Below, one piece after another: positions 37,734 through 48,404 of a stretch of 64,000 nt of DNA (position 1 is the first letter of the stretch; each line of letters opens with the position of its first letter). Origin of the DNA: an uncultured Pseudomonadales bacterium (lineage in GTDB: Bacteria > Pseudomonadota > Gammaproteobacteria > Pseudomonadales > Azotimanducaceae); the NCBI GenBank assembly GCA_958296165.1, contig OY282447.1:2418001-2482000 (forward strand). The letters are read 5' to 3'. Made by a program: the position numbers and the translations under genes. Under the pieces are notes generated by a model that had not been told where the DNA came from, made no database searches, and saw only the letters and a program-made list of their open reading frames with translations.

Positions 37734-38732
37734 CTACCTGACCAGGCCGCCTAGGTTCGTCGGCGGCCATCTCTCCAAGCGCATGCCCAACGCCAAGCCG
37801 CGCGACGCAAGCACGTCCTTGATCTCGGTGAGCGATTTCTTGCCTAGATTCGGCGTCTTCAGCAAGTCGTGCTCGGTGCGTTGGATGAGATCGCCGATGT
37901 AGTAGATGTTCTCTGCCTTCAGACAGTTGGCGGAGCGCACCGTTAGTTCCAAATCATCCACGGGACGCAGCAGGATGGGGTCCACCTCATCCGCCTTCTG
38001 TTCAACCACGGTTTCGCGTTCCTTGTCGAAGTCCACGAACACCGCCAGCTGCTGCTGGAGGATGGTGGCGGCGCGGCGGATGGCCTGCTCCGGATCGATG
38101 GTGCCGTTGGACTCGATGTCGAGGATCAACTTGTCCAAGTCCGTGCGTTGTTCCACGCGGGCGCTCTCCACCGAATAGGCGACGCGCCGCATCGGGCTGT
38201 AGCTCGCGTCCAAGCGCAGCACGCCGATGGAGCGGGTTTCCTGTTCGTCCTCAGCGCCCACCGGATATTCCACCGGCTCGTAGCCGCGGCCGCGAGTGAC
38301 AGTGGCTTCCAAACGGATGGCGCCGTGCTCGTTCAAGGTGCAAATCACATGCTCTGGATTGGCGATCTCCACGGCGTCGGTGAGCTGGAAGTCGCCAGCC
38401 TTTACCTCGCCGCCGCCGTCCTTCGCAAGGCGTATCCGGGCATCCTCGCCACGGTGCAGCCGCACGGCGATGCCCTTCAAGTTCAGCAGGATGTGGGTTA
38501 CGTCTTCGCGGACCCCTTCCATCGGCGCGTACTCGTGCTCCACGCCGTCGATCTGCACCTCCGTGATGGCGGCGCCGGGCATGGACGAAAGGAGGATGCG
38601 GCGTAGCACATTGCCCAAGGTGTGGCCGAAGCCTCGCTCCAAAGGTTCCAGCGTGATGCGGGCTTGCGTTCTGCTGCGTTCCTCGACGTCGATGCGTCGC
38701 GGGGTCAGAAATTCCGTTGCCGACTGTGGCAT
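37734..38732 (-). CDS. rpoA: RNA polymerase subunit alpha
   Basis: 332 residues from the ATG at 38732 with GGAGG 5 nt upstream. The N-terminal dimerisation domain ([20 protein letters not shown]) and the C-terminal domain that contacts UP elements and activators ([35 protein letters not shown]) are complete. Confidence 0.98.
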   Translation of the reverse strand: MPQSATEFLTPRRIDVEERSRTQARITLEPLERGFGHTLGNVLRRILLSSMPGAAITEVQIDGVEHEYAPMEGVREDVTHILLNLKGIAVRLHRGEDARIRLAKDGGGEVKAGDFQLTDAVEIANPEHVICTLNEHGAIRLEATVTRGRGYEPVEYPVGAEDEQETRSIGVLRLDASYSPMRRVAYSVESARVEQRTDLDKLILDIESNGTIDPEQAIRRAATILQQQLAVFVDFDKERETVVEQKADEVDPILLRPVDDLELTVRSANCLKAENIYYIGDLIQRTEHDLLKTPNLGKKSLTEIKDVLASRGLALGMRLERWPPTNLGGLVR

Positions 38733-38846
38733 CAATACCTCCGGTTCATTGCGTTGCGTTGGCCGTTGGCGCGTCGTCCAACTTTCGCTTTGGGCGGATC
38801 TCGCTCAAGCGAATCACACTGTGCCGCCTAGCGACTGCGTTCTCGT

Positions 38847-39470
38847 CTACTTGGAGTACAGCTCGACGATCAGATTCTCGTTGATCTCTTGCGGCAGCTC
38901 GGAGCGGTCCGGGTCGCGCTTGTAGATCCCTTCCATCTTCTCGGTGTCCACTTCCACCCATTCCACGGCACCGCGCTGGCTAGCCAATTCCAGCGCCGCG
39001 CGAATGCGCAACTGCCCGTTTGATGCCGTGCGCACGGCGACGGTGTCGTCCGGGCGCACTTGAAAGGAGGGCACGTTCACCGCCTCGCCGTTGACGAGAA
39101 TGGCCTTGTGCGACACCAGCTGGCGGCTCTCGGCGCGCGTACAGCCGTAGCCCATGCGGTACACCACGTTGTCCAGCCGCCGTTCCAGAAGACGCAGCAG
39201 GTTCTGCCCGGTAGCGCCCCTTTGTCGATCGGCAACTCGGTAGTAGTTGCGGAACTGCTTCTCCAGCACGCCGTAGAAGCGCCGCACCTTTTGTTTCTCG
39301 CGCAGCTGTACGGCGTAGTCCTTGGGCTTTTGGCGCCGCGCCGAACCGTGCTGGCCAGGGATGTTTTCGGATCGGCACTTCGAGTCGAGCGGACGCACGC
39401 CGCTCTTCAAGAACAGATCCGTGCCTTCGCGGCGCGAGAGTTTGAGTTTGGGGCCGAGATATCTCGCCAT
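38847..39470 (-). CDS. rpsD: Ribosomal protein S4
   Basis: 207 residues, [16 protein letters not shown] start and a full S4 RNA-binding domain ([20 protein letters not shown]). In E. coli S4 represses the alpha operon; the 111-bp gap to rpoA is the longest within this operon but I saw no clear regulatory fold there. Confidence 0.98.
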   Translation of the reverse strand: MARYLGPKLKLSRREGTDLFLKSGVRPLDSKCRSENIPGQHGSARRQKPKDYAVQLREKQKVRRFYGVLEKQFRNYYRVADRQRGATGQNLLRLLERRLDNVVYRMGYGCTRAESRQLVSHKAILVNGEAVNVPSFQVRPDDTVAVRTASNGQLRIRAALELASQRGAVEWVEVDTEKMEGIYKRDPDRSELPQEINENLIVELYSK

Positions 39471-39473
39471 GTG

Positions 39474-39860
39474 CTATACCCGTCGTCTTTTGGGCGGACG
39501 GCAGCCGTTATGCGGCACCGGCGTTACGTCCGAGATGCTGTTGATCTTGAGGCCGGCGGCGTTCATGGCGCGCACGGAGGATTCGCGGCCCAAACCGGGG
39601 CCTTTCACAAACACGTCCACGCTCTTCATGCCGTACTGGTCGATGGCCGCGCTGGCGGCGCGTTCGGACGCGATCTGCGCAGCGAACGCGGTGCTTTTGC
39701 GCGAGCCGCGGTAGCCAGAGCCGCCAGCAGTGGCCCAGCACAGGGCGTTGCCTTGGCGGTCGGCGATGGTGATGATCGTGTTGTTGAATGAGGCATGGAC
39801 ATGTGCCACGCCGTCGATAACAACGCGCTTGCCTTTCTTGCGGGTGCTCGGTTCTGCCAT
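39474..39860 (-). CDS. rpsK: Ribosomal protein S11
   Basis: 128 residues; [20 protein letters not shown] and the C-terminal [17 protein letters not shown] are signature blocks. Three bases separate it from rpsD. Confidence 0.98.
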   Translation of the reverse strand: MAEPSTRKKGKRVVIDGVAHVHASFNNTIITIADRQGNALCWATAGGSGYRGSRKSTAFAAQIASERAASAAIDQYGMKSVDVFVKGPGLGRESSVRAMNAAGLKINSISDVTPVPHNGCRPPKRRRV

Positions 39861-39903
39861 TTCGCTGTTCTTTAGCTTGCTTAGCTTGTGCTGCTTCCTG
39901 ATG

Positions 39904-40260
39904 CTATTTCCTGATTGGCCGGCGCGGTCCCTTGCGCGTGCGCGCGTTGTTCTGCGTGCGCTGGCCGTTCACCGGCAGGCCACGGCGATGGCGCATGCCG
40001 CGGTAGCACCCCAGATCCATCAGGCGCTTGATGTTCAGCTGCACTTCGCGTCGCAGGTCGCCTTCGATGTGCAGCCGCGCTGCTTCGGCGCGCAAGGCGT
40101 CTAGCCGATCTTCGCTCACGCTGCCCAAGGCGACGTCCGGATTCACGCCGGCGGCGGCACACATCAGACGTGCTCGGACGCGGCCGATGCCGTAGATGTA
40201 GGTGAGCGAGATGCCCGCGTGTTTGTTGTCGGGAATGTTGATGCCGGCGATGCGTGCCAC
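39904..40260 (-). CDS. rpsM: Ribosomal protein S13
   Basis: 118 residues. [20 protein letters not shown] start, [10 protein letters not shown] helix-two-turn-helix region and the basic tail [20 protein letters not shown] are as expected. Confidence 0.98.
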   Translation of the reverse strand: MARIAGINIPDNKHAGISLTYIYGIGRVRARLMCAAAGVNPDVALGSVSEDRLDALRAEAARLHIEGDLRREVQLNIKRLMDLGCYRGMRHRRGLPVNGQRTQNNARTRKGPRRPIRK

Positions 40261-40299
40261 GTCTTTGCGTCCTCTCGTTGAATGGCGAACGGTGCGGAA

Positions 40300-40416
40300 C
40301 TAGCCTTGCCGTTGCTTGTGCCGAGGCTCGGCACGGCAGATCACGCGCACCACGCCATTGCGGCGCACGACCTTGCAGTTGCGGCAGATTTTCTTCACGG
40401 ACGCTCGAACTTTCAT
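40300..40416 (-). CDS. rpmJ: Ribosomal protein L36
   Basis: 38 residues read directly: [20 protein letters not shown], then [18 protein letters not shown]. The four zinc ligands Cys11, Cys14, Cys27 and His33 identify the zinc-containing (C+) form of L36. Located in the usual place between secY and rpsM. Confidence 0.95.
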   Translation of the reverse strand: MKVRASVKKICRNCKVVRRNGVVRVICRAEPRHKQRQG

Positions 40417-40430
40417 CTCATTTGCCTCTT

Positions 40431-40455
40431 GACCTCGCCGACCTCGCCGACCTCA
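40431..40455. repeat. Short tandem repeat between secY and rpmJ
   Basis: GACCTCGCC occurs twice in tandem plus a partial third copy in the 78-bp gap between secY and rpmJ. No function is apparent. Confidence 0.5.
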
Positions 40456-40494
40456 TGTACTTTGACCTCACGCCTCTTGTCGCCGCGTCGCAGC

Positions 40495-41883
40495 TCATCT
40501 TCGCTGCCGGCCGCCGCCCTTCTTGCCACCACCCCGGCCAGCGCCAGAACGGCCACGGCCGTAGGTGCGCAGGTTGGACTTCTCCATCAGCTTCGCGTAC
40601 TGGCTGGACATCAGGTGTTGCTGCACCTGCGACATGAAGTCCATGGACACCACCACAACGATCAACAGCGCCGTACCCCCCAGCTGCATGGTGACGTTGA
40701 AGAACACCACCATGAACTCCGGCAGCAAGCAGACGCCGGTGACGTACAGGGCGCCGAACAGCGTCAAGCGGGTGATCACGTCATCCAAGTATGCGGCCGT
40801 CTGCTGGCCTGGCCGGATGCCCGGCACATAGGCGCCTTGGCGCTTGAGATTGTCGGCGATTTCCTTGGGGTCCATCATAATCGCCGTGTAGAAGAAACTA
40901 AAGAAGATGATGCCGCCGGCAAACAGCATGATGTAGAGCGGCTGTCCAGGCGAAAGCACGAGCGCTACGTCCTGCAGCCAGGACATGTTCGGCGCCTGAC
41001 CGAACCACTGCGCCATCGACGCCGGCGCGAGCAGCAGGCTGGATGCGAAGATGGCCGGGATCACGCCGGCCATGTTGATCTTGAAGGGCAGCTGGGTACT
41101 CTGCGCCTGATACGCCCGCGCACCTTGCTGGCGCTTGGCGTAGTTCACCGTGATGCGGCGCTGGCCGCTTTCCACGAACACCACGAAGCCGACCACCAAC
41201 ACGCCAACGATGACTATGCCAAGCAGCGCGATGACGTTGATGTCGCCTTGTCGGGCGGCCTCAAAGGACTGCCCTACCGCGCCCGGAAAGCCAGACACGA
41301 TGCCGGCGAAAATCAGCAGCGAGATGCCGTTGCCGACGCCGCGCTCGGTGATCTGCTCGCCCAGCCACATCATGAACAAGGCGCCGGTGACCAACGTCAC
41401 GATAGACACGAAGTAGAAGCTCAAGTCGCCGATGAACGCCAAGCCCTGCGCGGCCAGCGTGCCGGTGAGGGCAGTGCCTTGGATCAAGGCGATGAACAAA
41501 GTGCCGTAGCGAGTGTACTGGGTGATCTTGCGCCGCCCGGCCTGACCTTCCTTGCGGAGCTGGTTGAGCGCTGGGTACATCATGGTGAGCAAGTTCATGA
41601 TGATGCTGGAGGTGATGTAGGGCATCACGCCCAACGCTAGGATGCTCATGCGCTCCAACGCGCCGCCGGAGAACATGTTGAACAGATCCAACACGCCGCC
41701 TTGATTGGCGTCGAACAGGTTGCGCAGCTGGTCCGGATTGATGCCGGGCACCGGAATGTGCGTGCCGATGCGGTAGACCAGCAGGGCAAAGAGCACGAAC
41801 AGCAGGCGCTGGCGCAGCTCGCCGAGCCCGCCGCCCCTCACTCCACTCCTTACTCCGGAGAGCGCCTGTGCTGCCGTGGCCAT
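40495..41883 (-). CDS. secY: Protein translocase subunit SecY
   Basis: 462 residues with ten membrane segments; early GTHIPVPGINPDQL and cytoplasmic loop blocks are typical. It forms the SecYEG channel for protein export. The C-terminus ends in a Gly/Arg/Lys-rich tail (GRGRSGAGRGGGKKGGGRQR) longer and more basic than in E. coli. Confidence 0.97.
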   Translation of the reverse strand: MATAAQALSGVRSGVRGGGLGELRQRLLFVLFALLVYRIGTHIPVPGINPDQLRNLFDANQGGVLDLFNMFSGGALERMSILALGVMPYITSSIIMNLLTMMYPALNQLRKEGQAGRRKITQYTRYGTLFIALIQGTALTGTLAAQGLAFIGDLSFYFVSIVTLVTGALFMMWLGEQITERGVGNGISLLIFAGIVSGFPGAVGQSFEAARQGDINVIALLGIVIVGVLVVGFVVFVESGQRRITVNYAKRQQGARAYQAQSTQLPFKINMAGVIPAIFASSLLLAPASMAQWFGQAPNMSWLQDVALVLSPGQPLYIMLFAGGIIFFSFFYTAIMMDPKEIADNLKRQGAYVPGIRPGQQTAAYLDDVITRLTLFGALYVTGVCLLPEFMVVFFNVTMQLGGTALLIVVVVSMDFMSQVQQHLMSSQYAKLMEKSNLRTYGRGRSGAGRGGGKKGGGRQRR

Positions 41884-41886
41884 GTG

Positions 41887-42348
41887 CTACCCCGCCGCGT
41901 CCGCGCCGACTTCGACTTTGCCGCCGGCCGCCTGAATCGCCGCCGCCGCGCCCTTGCTAACGCCGACGCCCCGCACCGTGACCTTTGCAGGCACTGGCCC
42001 GGAGAGGAAGATGCGGGCTCTCGCGGCGTTCTTGCGTACCACGCCGGCCTTCTTCAGAGCGGCCAAATCAACCACGCTTTCCGGGCCTAGGCGGGCAAGT
42101 TCCGAAGTGCGTACCTCGGCCGTCTTCATGCCGATGTGCGAGCGGAAGCCGAATGCCGGAATGCGTTTTTGCAGCGGCAGCTGGCCGCCCTCGAAGCCCG
42201 GCCGGACGTTGCCGCCGGAACGCGAGCGCTGGCCCTTGTGGCCGCGGCCGGCCGTCTTGCCGCCGCCGGCCGCGATGCCGCGGCCAACGCGCTTTTTCGT
42301 TTTCTTGCTGCCTGGCGCCGGCTGCAAGGTATTCAAGCGGGCTTTCAC
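41887..42348 (-). CDS. rplO: Ribosomal protein L15
   Basis: 153 residues. [20 protein letters not shown] and the Gly-rich [20 protein letters not shown] are diagnostic. Its stop lies three bases before the secY start. Confidence 0.97.
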   Translation of the reverse strand: MKARLNTLQPAPGSKKTKKRVGRGIAAGGGKTAGRGHKGQRSRSGGNVRPGFEGGQLPLQKRIPAFGFRSHIGMKTAEVRTSELARLGPESVVDLAALKKAGVVRKNAARARIFLSGPVPAKVTVRGVGVSKGAAAAIQAAGGKVEVGADAAG

Positions 42349-42349
42349 G

Positions 42350-42562
42350 TCATTCGCCTTCCACTTGCGAGCCCGATCCCACGTCCGCCCTTACTTCCAA
42401 GAGGTAGCTCACCTTGTCAATCATGCCGCGCACCGCCGGCGTGTCCTCGAGCTCGCGCTCCGAACCAACGCGGCGCAAACCCAAGCCGACCACGCACGCC
42501 CGGTGCTTGGGCAGGCGGCCCCACGGCGACTTCACCAACTTGACCTTGACCGTCTTCGTCAT
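42350..42562 (-). CDS. rpmD: Ribosomal protein L30
   Basis: 70 residues from the ATG at 42562 ([20 protein letters not shown]). The core matches L30; the last roughly ten residues ([10 protein letters not shown]) extend beyond the usual end near residue 60. Confidence 0.95.
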   Translation of the reverse strand: MTKTVKVKLVKSPWGRLPKHRACVVGLGLRRVGSERELEDTPAVRGMIDKVSYLLEVRADVGSGSQVEGE

Positions 42563-42593
42563 GATTGCATCGGCCTTAGGCGACAATCGCCTG

Positions 42594-43097
42594 CTAGGCG
42601 ACTAGTTCCTCTACGGTCTTGCCGCGCTTGGCGGCCACCATCTGCGGCGAGCGCATCTTGGTAAGCGCTTTGAAGGTGGCGTGAACCACGTTCACCGGAT
42701 TGGTGGAGCCGTAGCATTTCGCCAACACGTTGCGCACGCCGGCGCACTCCAGCACGGCGCGCATCTTGTCGCCGGCGATGATGCCGGTGCCTTCCGAGGC
42801 CGGCTGCATGTAGATGGTGGAGGCGCCGTAGCTCTCCTTCACCGCATACCAGATGGTGTTGCCGTTCAGTTCGACGTCCTCCATGTCGCGCCGCGCTGCT
42901 TCCATGGCCTTCTGAATGGCCGCTGGCGTTTCTCGCGCTTTGCCGCGACCGAAGCCCACTTTGCCCTCGCCGTCGCCGACCACAGCCAAAGCGGTAACGC
43001 CGCGCTGGCGACCGCCCTTGACCACTTTGGCGACGTAGTTGATCTGAACGAGCTTCTCGACCAGACCTTCTTCTTTGATTTCTTCCGAATATGCCAT
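42594..43097 (-). CDS. rpsE: Ribosomal protein S5
   Basis: 167 residues. [20 protein letters not shown] with the KGG(R/K)Q loop and [18 protein letters not shown] identify S5, involved in decoding accuracy. Confidence 0.97.
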   Translation of the reverse strand: MAYSEEIKEEGLVEKLVQINYVAKVVKGGRQRGVTALAVVGDGEGKVGFGRGKARETPAAIQKAMEAARRDMEDVELNGNTIWYAVKESYGASTIYMQPASEGTGIIAGDKMRAVLECAGVRNVLAKCYGSTNPVNVVHATFKALTKMRSPQMVAAKRGKTVEELVA

Positions 43098-43114
43098 GTT
43101 CGTTGTGCGTGCCC

Positions 43115-43480
43115 TTAGAACTTGAGCCCGCCGGCGCGGGCCGCTTCGGCCAGCGCCTTGACGCGACCGTGGTATTTGTAGCCGGAGCGATCGAAGGCGA
43201 CTGTCTCGATGCCGGCTGCCGCCGCCCGTTCCGCAATCAACTCGCCTACCGCTGTGGCGGCTGCCACGTTGCCTGTGCTGCCGCCGCGCAGCGCCTTGTC
43301 CAACGTCGACGCTTGCGCCAGTATGCGGTCGCCATCCGGCTGGAAGCGAACGATCTGCGCATAGATATGGCGCGGCGAGCGGTACACCGTGAGGCGCGGC
43401 GCGTTCAGCTCGCGGGCCTTCATGCGTCCGCGCCTAGCGCGCCGCAGCCGGCTGCCCTTCTTGTCGATGTCCTTGTTCAT
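43115..43480 (-). CDS. rplR: Ribosomal protein L18
   Basis: 121 residues, 5S rRNA-binding. [16 protein letters not shown] and the end [20 protein letters not shown] are conserved. A 75-bp gap separates it from rplF. Confidence 0.97.
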   Translation of the reverse strand: MNKDIDKKGSRLRRARRGRMKARELNAPRLTVYRSPRHIYAQIVRFQPDGDRILAQASTLDKALRGGSTGNVAAATAVGELIAERAAAAGIETVAFDRSGYKYHGRVKALAEAARAGGLKF

Positions 43481-43555
43481 CAGCCTATTCTGCTGTCACT
43501 CTGCTTCCACTGCCTGCGCTTGTGCTTTCAGCGACGTGCTTGCAACCCTGCAAAC

Positions 43556-44089
43556 CTACTTCTTCTTGCCTTCCTTGCGCCGCACGCGCTCGCCGACATA
43601 GCGGACGCCTTTGCCCTTGTAGGGTTCCGGCGGGCGGAAGGCACGGATTTCCGCTGCCACTTGGCCGACTAGCTGCTTGTCGATGCCCTTGACGACGATC
43701 TGCGTCTGCGTGGCCGTCTCTACGTCGATCCCCTCCGGCAGCGCGTACTGAACGGGGTGGGAAAAGCCTAGCTGCAAGTTCAGCTGGCGGCCTTGCGCTT
43801 GGGCGCGATAGCCGACGCCTTGCAACTCCAAGCGCTTCTCGAAGCCTTGGGAAACTCCCACCACCATGTTGTTGACCAGCGACCGCGTCGTGCCGGCCAA
43901 CGCCTTGGCGGCGTGCGAACCGGAGCGCGGAGCGAAGGAGAGCGCGCCGTTCTCTTGCTTCACTTCCACTTCGTGGGACACCGCCAGCGACAGCGAGCCT
44001 TTGGCACCTTTGACCGTAACGCTGCCGGACGCTAGGTCGACGTCTACGCCGTCTGCTACACGCACCGGAATCTTGGCCACACGCGACAT
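43556..44089 (-). CDS. rplF: Ribosomal protein L6
   Basis: 177 residues from the ATG at 44089 ([19 protein letters not shown]). The frame is open further upstream but family alignment supports this start. The C-terminal block [20 protein letters not shown] is conserved. Confidence 0.97.
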   Translation of the reverse strand: MSRVAKIPVRVADGVDVDLASGSVTVKGAKGSLSLAVSHEVEVKQENGALSFAPRSGSHAAKALAGTTRSLVNNMVVGVSQGFEKRLELQGVGYRAQAQGRQLNLQLGFSHPVQYALPEGIDVETATQTQIVVKGIDKQLVGQVAAEIRAFRPPEPYKGKGVRYVGERVRRKEGKKK

Positions 44090-44121
44090 TGATCGAATCT
44101 CCCCTTGTTGCACCGCGCCGG

Positions 44122-44514
44122 CTAGAACACCGTACACAGCACTTCGCCGCCGACTCCGGCGCGGCGGGCGGCGTGGTCGGTCATCACGCCGCGATCGGTG
44201 CTGACGATTGCGACGCCCAAGCCGCCGCGCACCTTGGGCAGTTCGTCGACGCCCTTGTAGATGCGCAAACCGGGACGGCTGACGCGATCGAACTGCTCGA
44301 TGACCGGCGCGCCTTCGTGGTATCGCAGGGCGATCTTGATGGTCGGCTTGACGTCGCCTTCGATCGCGAACGAGCCGATGTAGCCTTGCTCCTGCAATAC
44401 GCGGCAGATTGCCGCCTTCTGCTTCGAGCTCGGCATGCTGACGGACGGATGCCGCGCCCGTTGGGCGTTCCTGATGCGCGTTAGCAAGTCGGAAATCGGA
44501 TCTTGCATGCTCAT
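44122..44514 (-). CDS. rpsH: Ribosomal protein S8
   Basis: 130 residues, [20 protein letters not shown] start and C-terminal [20 protein letters not shown]. In E. coli S8 represses the spc operon. Confidence 0.98.
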   Translation of the reverse strand: MSMQDPISDLLTRIRNAQRARHPSVSMPSSKQKAAICRVLQEQGYIGSFAIEGDVKPTIKIALRYHEGAPVIEQFDRVSRPGLRIYKGVDELPKVRGGLGVAIVSTDRGVMTDHAARRAGVGGEVLCTVF

Positions 44515-44517
44515 GGC

Positions 44518-44823
44518 TTACCAGCTCGCCTTTACCAAACCAGGTACATCGCCGCGCATGGCCGCTTCGCGCAGCTTGTTGCGGCCCAAGCCGAACTTCC
44601 GGTAGACGCCGCGCGGGCGGCCGGTTTCTCCGCAGCGCCGCCGCAGGCGTACCGGCGATGCGTTGCGCGGCAAACGCTGCAACTGCAGTTGCGCCTGCCA
44701 GCGCTCGTCGTCTGAGGCATTGTGGTCGGCGACGATCTTCTTCAATTCGGCCCGCTTTGCCGCATGCTTGGCGACGATCTTTGCGCGCTTCTTCTCGCGC
44801 TCGATAACGGAGGTCCTTGCCAT
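44518..44823 (-). CDS. rpsN: Ribosomal protein S14
   Basis: 101 residues, the long zinc-free type. The C-terminal signature [20 protein letters not shown], then [20 protein letters not shown], is intact. Three bases before rpsH. Confidence 0.98.
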   Translation of the reverse strand: MARTSVIEREKKRAKIVAKHAAKRAELKKIVADHNASDDERWQAQLQLQRLPRNASPVRLRRRCGETGRPRGVYRKFGLGRNKLREAAMRGDVPGLVKASW

Positions 44824-44844
44824 GTGCGTGTGTCCTCGGCCGTT

Positions 44845-45393
44845 CTAGGTGCGGAACGGGAAGTTGAAGGCGCGTAGCAGCGCTAGGCCCTCTTCGTTGC
44901 TTTGGGCGGTTGTGGTGACGGTGACATCCAAGCCGCGGATGCGGTCGATCTTGTCGTAGTCGATCTCCGGGAAGTTTATCTGTTCCGCGATGCCCATGGA
45001 GAAGTTCCCGCGGCCGTCGAAGGAGCGCGGGTTGAGGCCGCGGAAATCACGCATGCGAGGAATCGCGATGCCGATCAGGCGCTCGACGAACTCGTACATG
45101 CGCTCGCGCCGCAGGGTGACTTTGCAGCCGATCGCGAAGCCCTCGCGGATCTTGAAGCCGGCCTCGGATTTGCGCGCCTTTGTGACCACCGGCTGCTGGC
45201 CGGCGATCAGCGCCAAATCCTGCACGGCGCTGTCCATGGCCTTGCGGTCGGCCACCGCTGCGCCAACGCCCATGTTCAGCGTCACCTTGGCGAGCCGCGG
45301 CACAGCCATTACCGAGCCGTAGCCAAACTGCTCCAACAGCGCCGGCCGGACTTCGTTGAGGTATCTATCGCGCAGATTCGACATGTCGCTCAT
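44845..45393 (-). CDS. rplE: Ribosomal protein L5
   Basis: 182 residues. [20 protein letters not shown] and [20 protein letters not shown] are L5 signatures; binds 5S rRNA and contacts the P-site tRNA. Confidence 0.98.
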   Translation of the reverse strand: MSDMSNLRDRYLNEVRPALLEQFGYGSVMAVPRLAKVTLNMGVGAAVADRKAMDSAVQDLALIAGQQPVVTKARKSEAGFKIREGFAIGCKVTLRRERMYEFVERLIGIAIPRMRDFRGLNPRSFDGRGNFSMGIAEQINFPEIDYDKIDRIRGLDVTVTTTAQSNEEGLALLRAFNFPFRT

Positions 45394-45408
45394 TCGCTAG
45401 CCTCCTCG

Positions 45409-45723
45409 CTAGTCTTCTACGAGGGCGCCTGTGGATTTGAAATAGCGCACGCGCTTGCCGTTCTCCTCGCGGATGCCGACGCGGTCCGCTTTGTTCGTCT
45501 CCGCGTTGTACAGCGCGATGTTGGAGATGGCGATAGGCGCCTCCTTGTCGATGATGCCGCCTTGCTCGTTGATCTGTGGATTCGGGCGGGTGTGTTTCTT
45601 CACCATGTTGATGCCCGACACGAGCACGCGATTGGGCGGCACCATGCTCAACACCGAACCGCGCTTGCCTTTGTCTCGCCCGGCGATGACGATCACTTCG
45701 TCGTCCTGTTGTATCTTGCGCAC
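45409..45723 (-). CDS. rplX: Ribosomal protein L24
   Basis: 104 residues from a GTG at 45723 (read MRKIQQDDEVIVIAGRDKGK). The KOW motif DEVIVIAGRDKGKRG is clear. The open frame continues upstream into rplN but has no family similarity there. Confidence 0.96.
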   Translation of the reverse strand: MRKIQQDDEVIVIAGRDKGKRGSVLSMVPPNRVLVSGINMVKKHTRPNPQINEQGGIIDKEAPIAISNIALYNAETNKADRVGIREENGKRVRYFKSTGALVED

Positions 45724-45736
45724 GTCGAATCGCTCT

Positions 45737-46105
45737 CTAGAGCACTTCTGGCGCCAGCGAAATGATGCGCATGAATCGTTCGGTGCGCAGCTCGCGAGTG
45801 ACCGGGCCGAAGATGCGCGTGCCAACCGGCTGCAGGCCGGCGGTTAGCAGCACCGCGGCATTCTGGTCGAAGCGGATCAGCGAACCGTCCGTGCGGCGTA
45901 CGCCGCGTTTGGTGCGTACCACGACCGCGTTCATCACTTGCCCCTTGCGTACGCGGCCGCGCGGGATGGCCTCCTTCACAGCCACCTTCACGATGTCGCC
46001 TATGCCGGCGTAGCGGCGCTTGGAGCCGCCGAGCACCTTGATGCACTGCACGCGCCGCGCGCCGCTGTTGTCGGCGATGTCGAGCATGGTTTCCGCTTGA
46101 ATCAT
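45737..46105 (-). CDS. rplN: Ribosomal protein L14
   Basis: 122 residues, [20 protein letters not shown] start and [20 protein letters not shown] end; complete and standard. Confidence 0.98.
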   Translation of the reverse strand: MIQAETMLDIADNSGARRVQCIKVLGGSKRRYAGIGDIVKVAVKEAIPRGRVRKGQVMNAVVVRTKRGVRRTDGSLIRFDQNAAVLLTAGLQPVGTRIFGPVTRELRTERFMRIISLAPEVL

Positions 46106-46155
46106 GGCTTTGCGCTCTGCTCTCTACTACCCACTTACACACTCCTAACCCACGC

Positions 46156-46716
46156 TTAAGCGTTCGTTCGCTCGACGACCCGGGCGAGCCGCCAAGATTT
46201 GGTCTTCGATATTGGCCGCGTCTCGACAATGGTCACCACGTCGCCTTCTCGACAGCGGTTGCTTGGATCGTGGGCGGCGAGCTTGGTGGTGCGGCGAATG
46301 AACTTGCCGTACACCGGATGCTTGACGCGGCGATCGATGCGCACGGTGATGGTCTTGTCGGCCTTGCTGGACAACACCACGCCAGTCATCTCGCGCGCCT
46401 TGCGCTGCACCAGCGGCGCGACGATCGACTCCTCTTCGGCTAGCTCGGCGCTGGCAGTCGCGACGATGTCGTCTGCGGCGGAAGTGTCCACCGGCGCTTG
46501 TTCACCCGCCGCGGCATCCGGCTCGGCGGCAGGCGGCTCGGCGGCAGGCGGCTCGGCGGCAGGCGGCTCGGCGGCAGGCGGCTCGGCGGCAGGCGGCTCG
46601 GCAGCGTCCGGCGTGGCCGCAGCCTGCGGCTCTTCGGGCCGCACTTCCGGCGGGGTTTCAGCAACGGGCTCGGGCGCTTCGGGCGCTGCCGCATTGTCGT
46701 TTGGATGTTCAGCCAC
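46156..46716 (-). CDS. rpsQ: Ribosomal protein S17 with long Ala/Pro/Glu N-terminal extension
   Basis: 186 residues against about 85 in E. coli. The S17 core is residues about 108-186 ([40 protein letters not shown]). Before it lies an acidic Ala/Pro/Glu region including five PPAAE units encoded by a 15-bp tandem repeat. The GTG at 46716 overlaps the rpmC stop by 8 bp, the normal close spacing here. An internal GTG at 46410 would give an 84-residue S17 but leave 300 bp of open, non-random sequence unexplained. Confidence 0.88.
   Translation of the reverse strand: MAEHPNDNAAAPEAPEPVAETPPEVRPEEPQAAATPDAAEPPAAEPPAAEPPAAEPPAAEPPAAEPDAAAGEQAPVDTSAADDIVATASAELAEEESIVAPLVQRKAREMTGVVLSSKADKTITVRIDRRVKHPVYGKFIRRTTKLAAHDPSNRCREGDVVTIVETRPISKTKSWRLARVVERTNA
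46521..46602. repeat. 15-bp tandem repeat inside rpsQ
   Basis: Five perfect copies of GCTCGGCGGCAGGCG from 46521 to 46595 plus a partial sixth. On the coding strand each adds the pentapeptide PPAAE. Being a multiple of three, copy-number changes keep the S17 frame open, so length may vary between strains. Confidence 0.92.
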
Positions 46717-46900
46717 CCGTCTTCTCCCGGATCAGCGTTTTGACGCGGGCGATGTCGCGCCGCGCCTGGGTGATCAGATGCGTCTGCGGCAACTGCTCGC
46801 TCGCACGTTGCATGCGCAGGCCGAATTGCTCCTTGCGCAGGCGAATCAGCTCATCGCGCAGCTCGTCCGCCGTCTTTTCCCTAAGTTCCGCTACGTTCAT
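46709..46900 (-). CDS. rpmC: Ribosomal protein L29
   Basis: 63 residues, [20 protein letters not shown] start. The stop overlaps the rpsQ GTG by 8 bp. Confidence 0.96.
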   Translation of the reverse strand: MNVAELREKTADELRDELIRLRKEQFGLRMQRASEQLPQTHLITQARRDIARVKTLIREKTGG

Positions 46901-46924
46901 GTTTCTCTCGAGTGATGGCCGGCG

Positions 46925-47338
46925 CTACGTCGCCGAGCGCTTCACGAACGCGGTGGGAAACGGCAGTTTGGCAGCCGCCAACGTGAGGGCGCGACGGGCG
47001 TCATCCTCGCCGACGCCCTCCATTTCATACAGCACGCGGCCCGGCTGAATCAGCGCGACCCAATACTCCACGCCTCCTTTGCCCTTGCCTTGGCGTACCT
47101 CCAAGGGCTTCTTGGTGATCGGCTTGTCTGGAAATACGCGAATCCACACCTTGCCGCCACGCCTTACATGGCGTGTCATGGCGCGGCGGCCGGCCTCGAT
47201 CTGCCGCGCCGTGAGCCGGCCGCGACCGATTGCCTTGAGGCCGTACTCCCCGAAGCTCACACGGTTGCCGCGCAGGGCTAGGCCGCGGTTGCGGCCCTTC
47301 TGGCGTTTGCGGAACTTGGTGCGTTTGGGTTGGAGCAT
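46925..47338 (-). CDS. rplP: Ribosomal protein L16
   Basis: 137 residues. [20 protein letters not shown] and [20 protein letters not shown] are signature regions; standard length. Confidence 0.98.
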   Translation of the reverse strand: MLQPKRTKFRKRQKGRNRGLALRGNRVSFGEYGLKAIGRGRLTARQIEAGRRAMTRHVRRGGKVWIRVFPDKPITKKPLEVRQGKGKGGVEYWVALIQPGRVLYEMEGVGEDDARRALTLAAAKLPFPTAFVKRSAT

Positions 47339-47347
47339 GGTTCTTGC

Positions 47348-48004
47348 CTAGTTCTGCGGCTCGGCGGCTTCTTCCTTGCCGAGGATTTCGCCTTTGAAAA
47401 TCCACACCTTCACGCCAAGAATGCCGTAGGTGGTCTTGGCGATCGCCGTGGCGTAGTCGATGTCTGCCCGCAGGGTATGTAGCGGCACGCGCCCTTCGGC
47501 ATAGACCTCGGCACGGGCAATCTCGGCACCGTTCAGCCGTCCGGCGACGCGCACTTTGATGCCCTCGGCGCCCAGCCGCATGGCGTTCTGCATCACGCGG
47601 CGCATGACCCGTTGGTGTCGCACGCGGCGCTCTAGCTGTTGGGCGACGTTTTGCGCCACCAGCAGCGCATCCACCTCAGGCTTGCGGATTTCTTCGACAT
47701 TCACATGCACCGGCATGCCCATGAGCCGCGTGAGCTCGGCGCGCAGTTTGTCTACATCTTCGCCTTTCTTGCCGATTACGATGCCGGGGCGGGCGGTGTG
47801 GATGGTGATGCGGGCGGTCTGCGCCGGGCGTTCAATCTCGATGCGGCTCACCGAAGCCTGCGCCAAGCGCTCGCTGATGCGGCGGCGAACCTCCAAGTCT
47901 GTGAGCAGGTAGTCGGCGTAATCCTTCTTGCCGGCGTACCACACCGAGGCGTGACCCTTGACGATGCCCAGCCGGAAGCCGGTAGGACTGACTTTCTGAC
48001 CCAT
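47348..48004 (-). CDS. rpsC: Ribosomal protein S3
   Basis: 218 residues: [20 protein letters not shown] start, KH domain with the GxxG-type loop [14 protein letters not shown], and the C-terminal S3 domain ([20 protein letters not shown]). Confidence 0.98.
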   Translation of the reverse strand: MGQKVSPTGFRLGIVKGHASVWYAGKKDYADYLLTDLEVRRRISERLAQASVSRIEIERPAQTARITIHTARPGIVIGKKGEDVDKLRAELTRLMGMPVHVNVEEIRKPEVDALLVAQNVAQQLERRVRHQRVMRRVMQNAMRLGAEGIKVRVAGRLNGAEIARAEVYAEGRVPLHTLRADIDYATAIAKTTYGILGVKVWIFKGEILGKEEAAEPQN

Positions 48005-48009
48005 GTGCT

Positions 48010-48357
48010 TTATGTCCTCTCGTCGGTCTCGTCCGTGACGGTTACCGTGACGTGGCTGGTGCGCTTTAAGATGCGATCCGCCCGGCCCCTGGCGCGCGGC
48101 CGGACACGCTTGACGGTGATGCCTTCGTCCACACGGATGGCGGCCACCACTAACTCATCGATGTCTGCGCCTTCGTTGTTCTCGGCGTTGGCAATGGCGG
48201 AGTCCAATACCTTGCGCACCAAGGGAGCGCCCTTCTTGTTGCTGAAGTTCAGCGTGTCGATAGCCTCGTCCACTGGCTTGCCGCGCACCTGGTCTGCCAC
48301 CAGTCGCAGCTTGCGCGGCGAAATGCGAAGACGCTTTGCTGTCGCGCTCACTTGCAT
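48010..48357 (-). CDS. rplV: Ribosomal protein L22
   Basis: 115 residues from the ATG at 48357 ([20 protein letters not shown]). The extended loop that lines the exit tunnel ([20 protein letters not shown]) is present. The frame stays open upstream through rpsS but without similarity. An in-frame GTG at 48366 is an alternative. Confidence 0.96.
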   Translation of the reverse strand: MQVSATAKRLRISPRKLRLVADQVRGKPVDEAIDTLNFSNKKGAPLVRKVLDSAIANAENNEGADIDELVVAAIRVDEGITVKRVRPRARGRADRILKRTSHVTVTVTDETDERT

Positions 48358-48404
48358 TGCAGTCACTCTTGCCCTAAGCCCTGATGGTCTTCTAGTGAAC
48401 GCCG

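Noticed and set aside
46521-46602. Possible CRISPR-like or regulatory repeat array
   Set aside because: The 15-bp units have no spacers and encode PPAAE in frame with S17; it is a coding tandem repeat.
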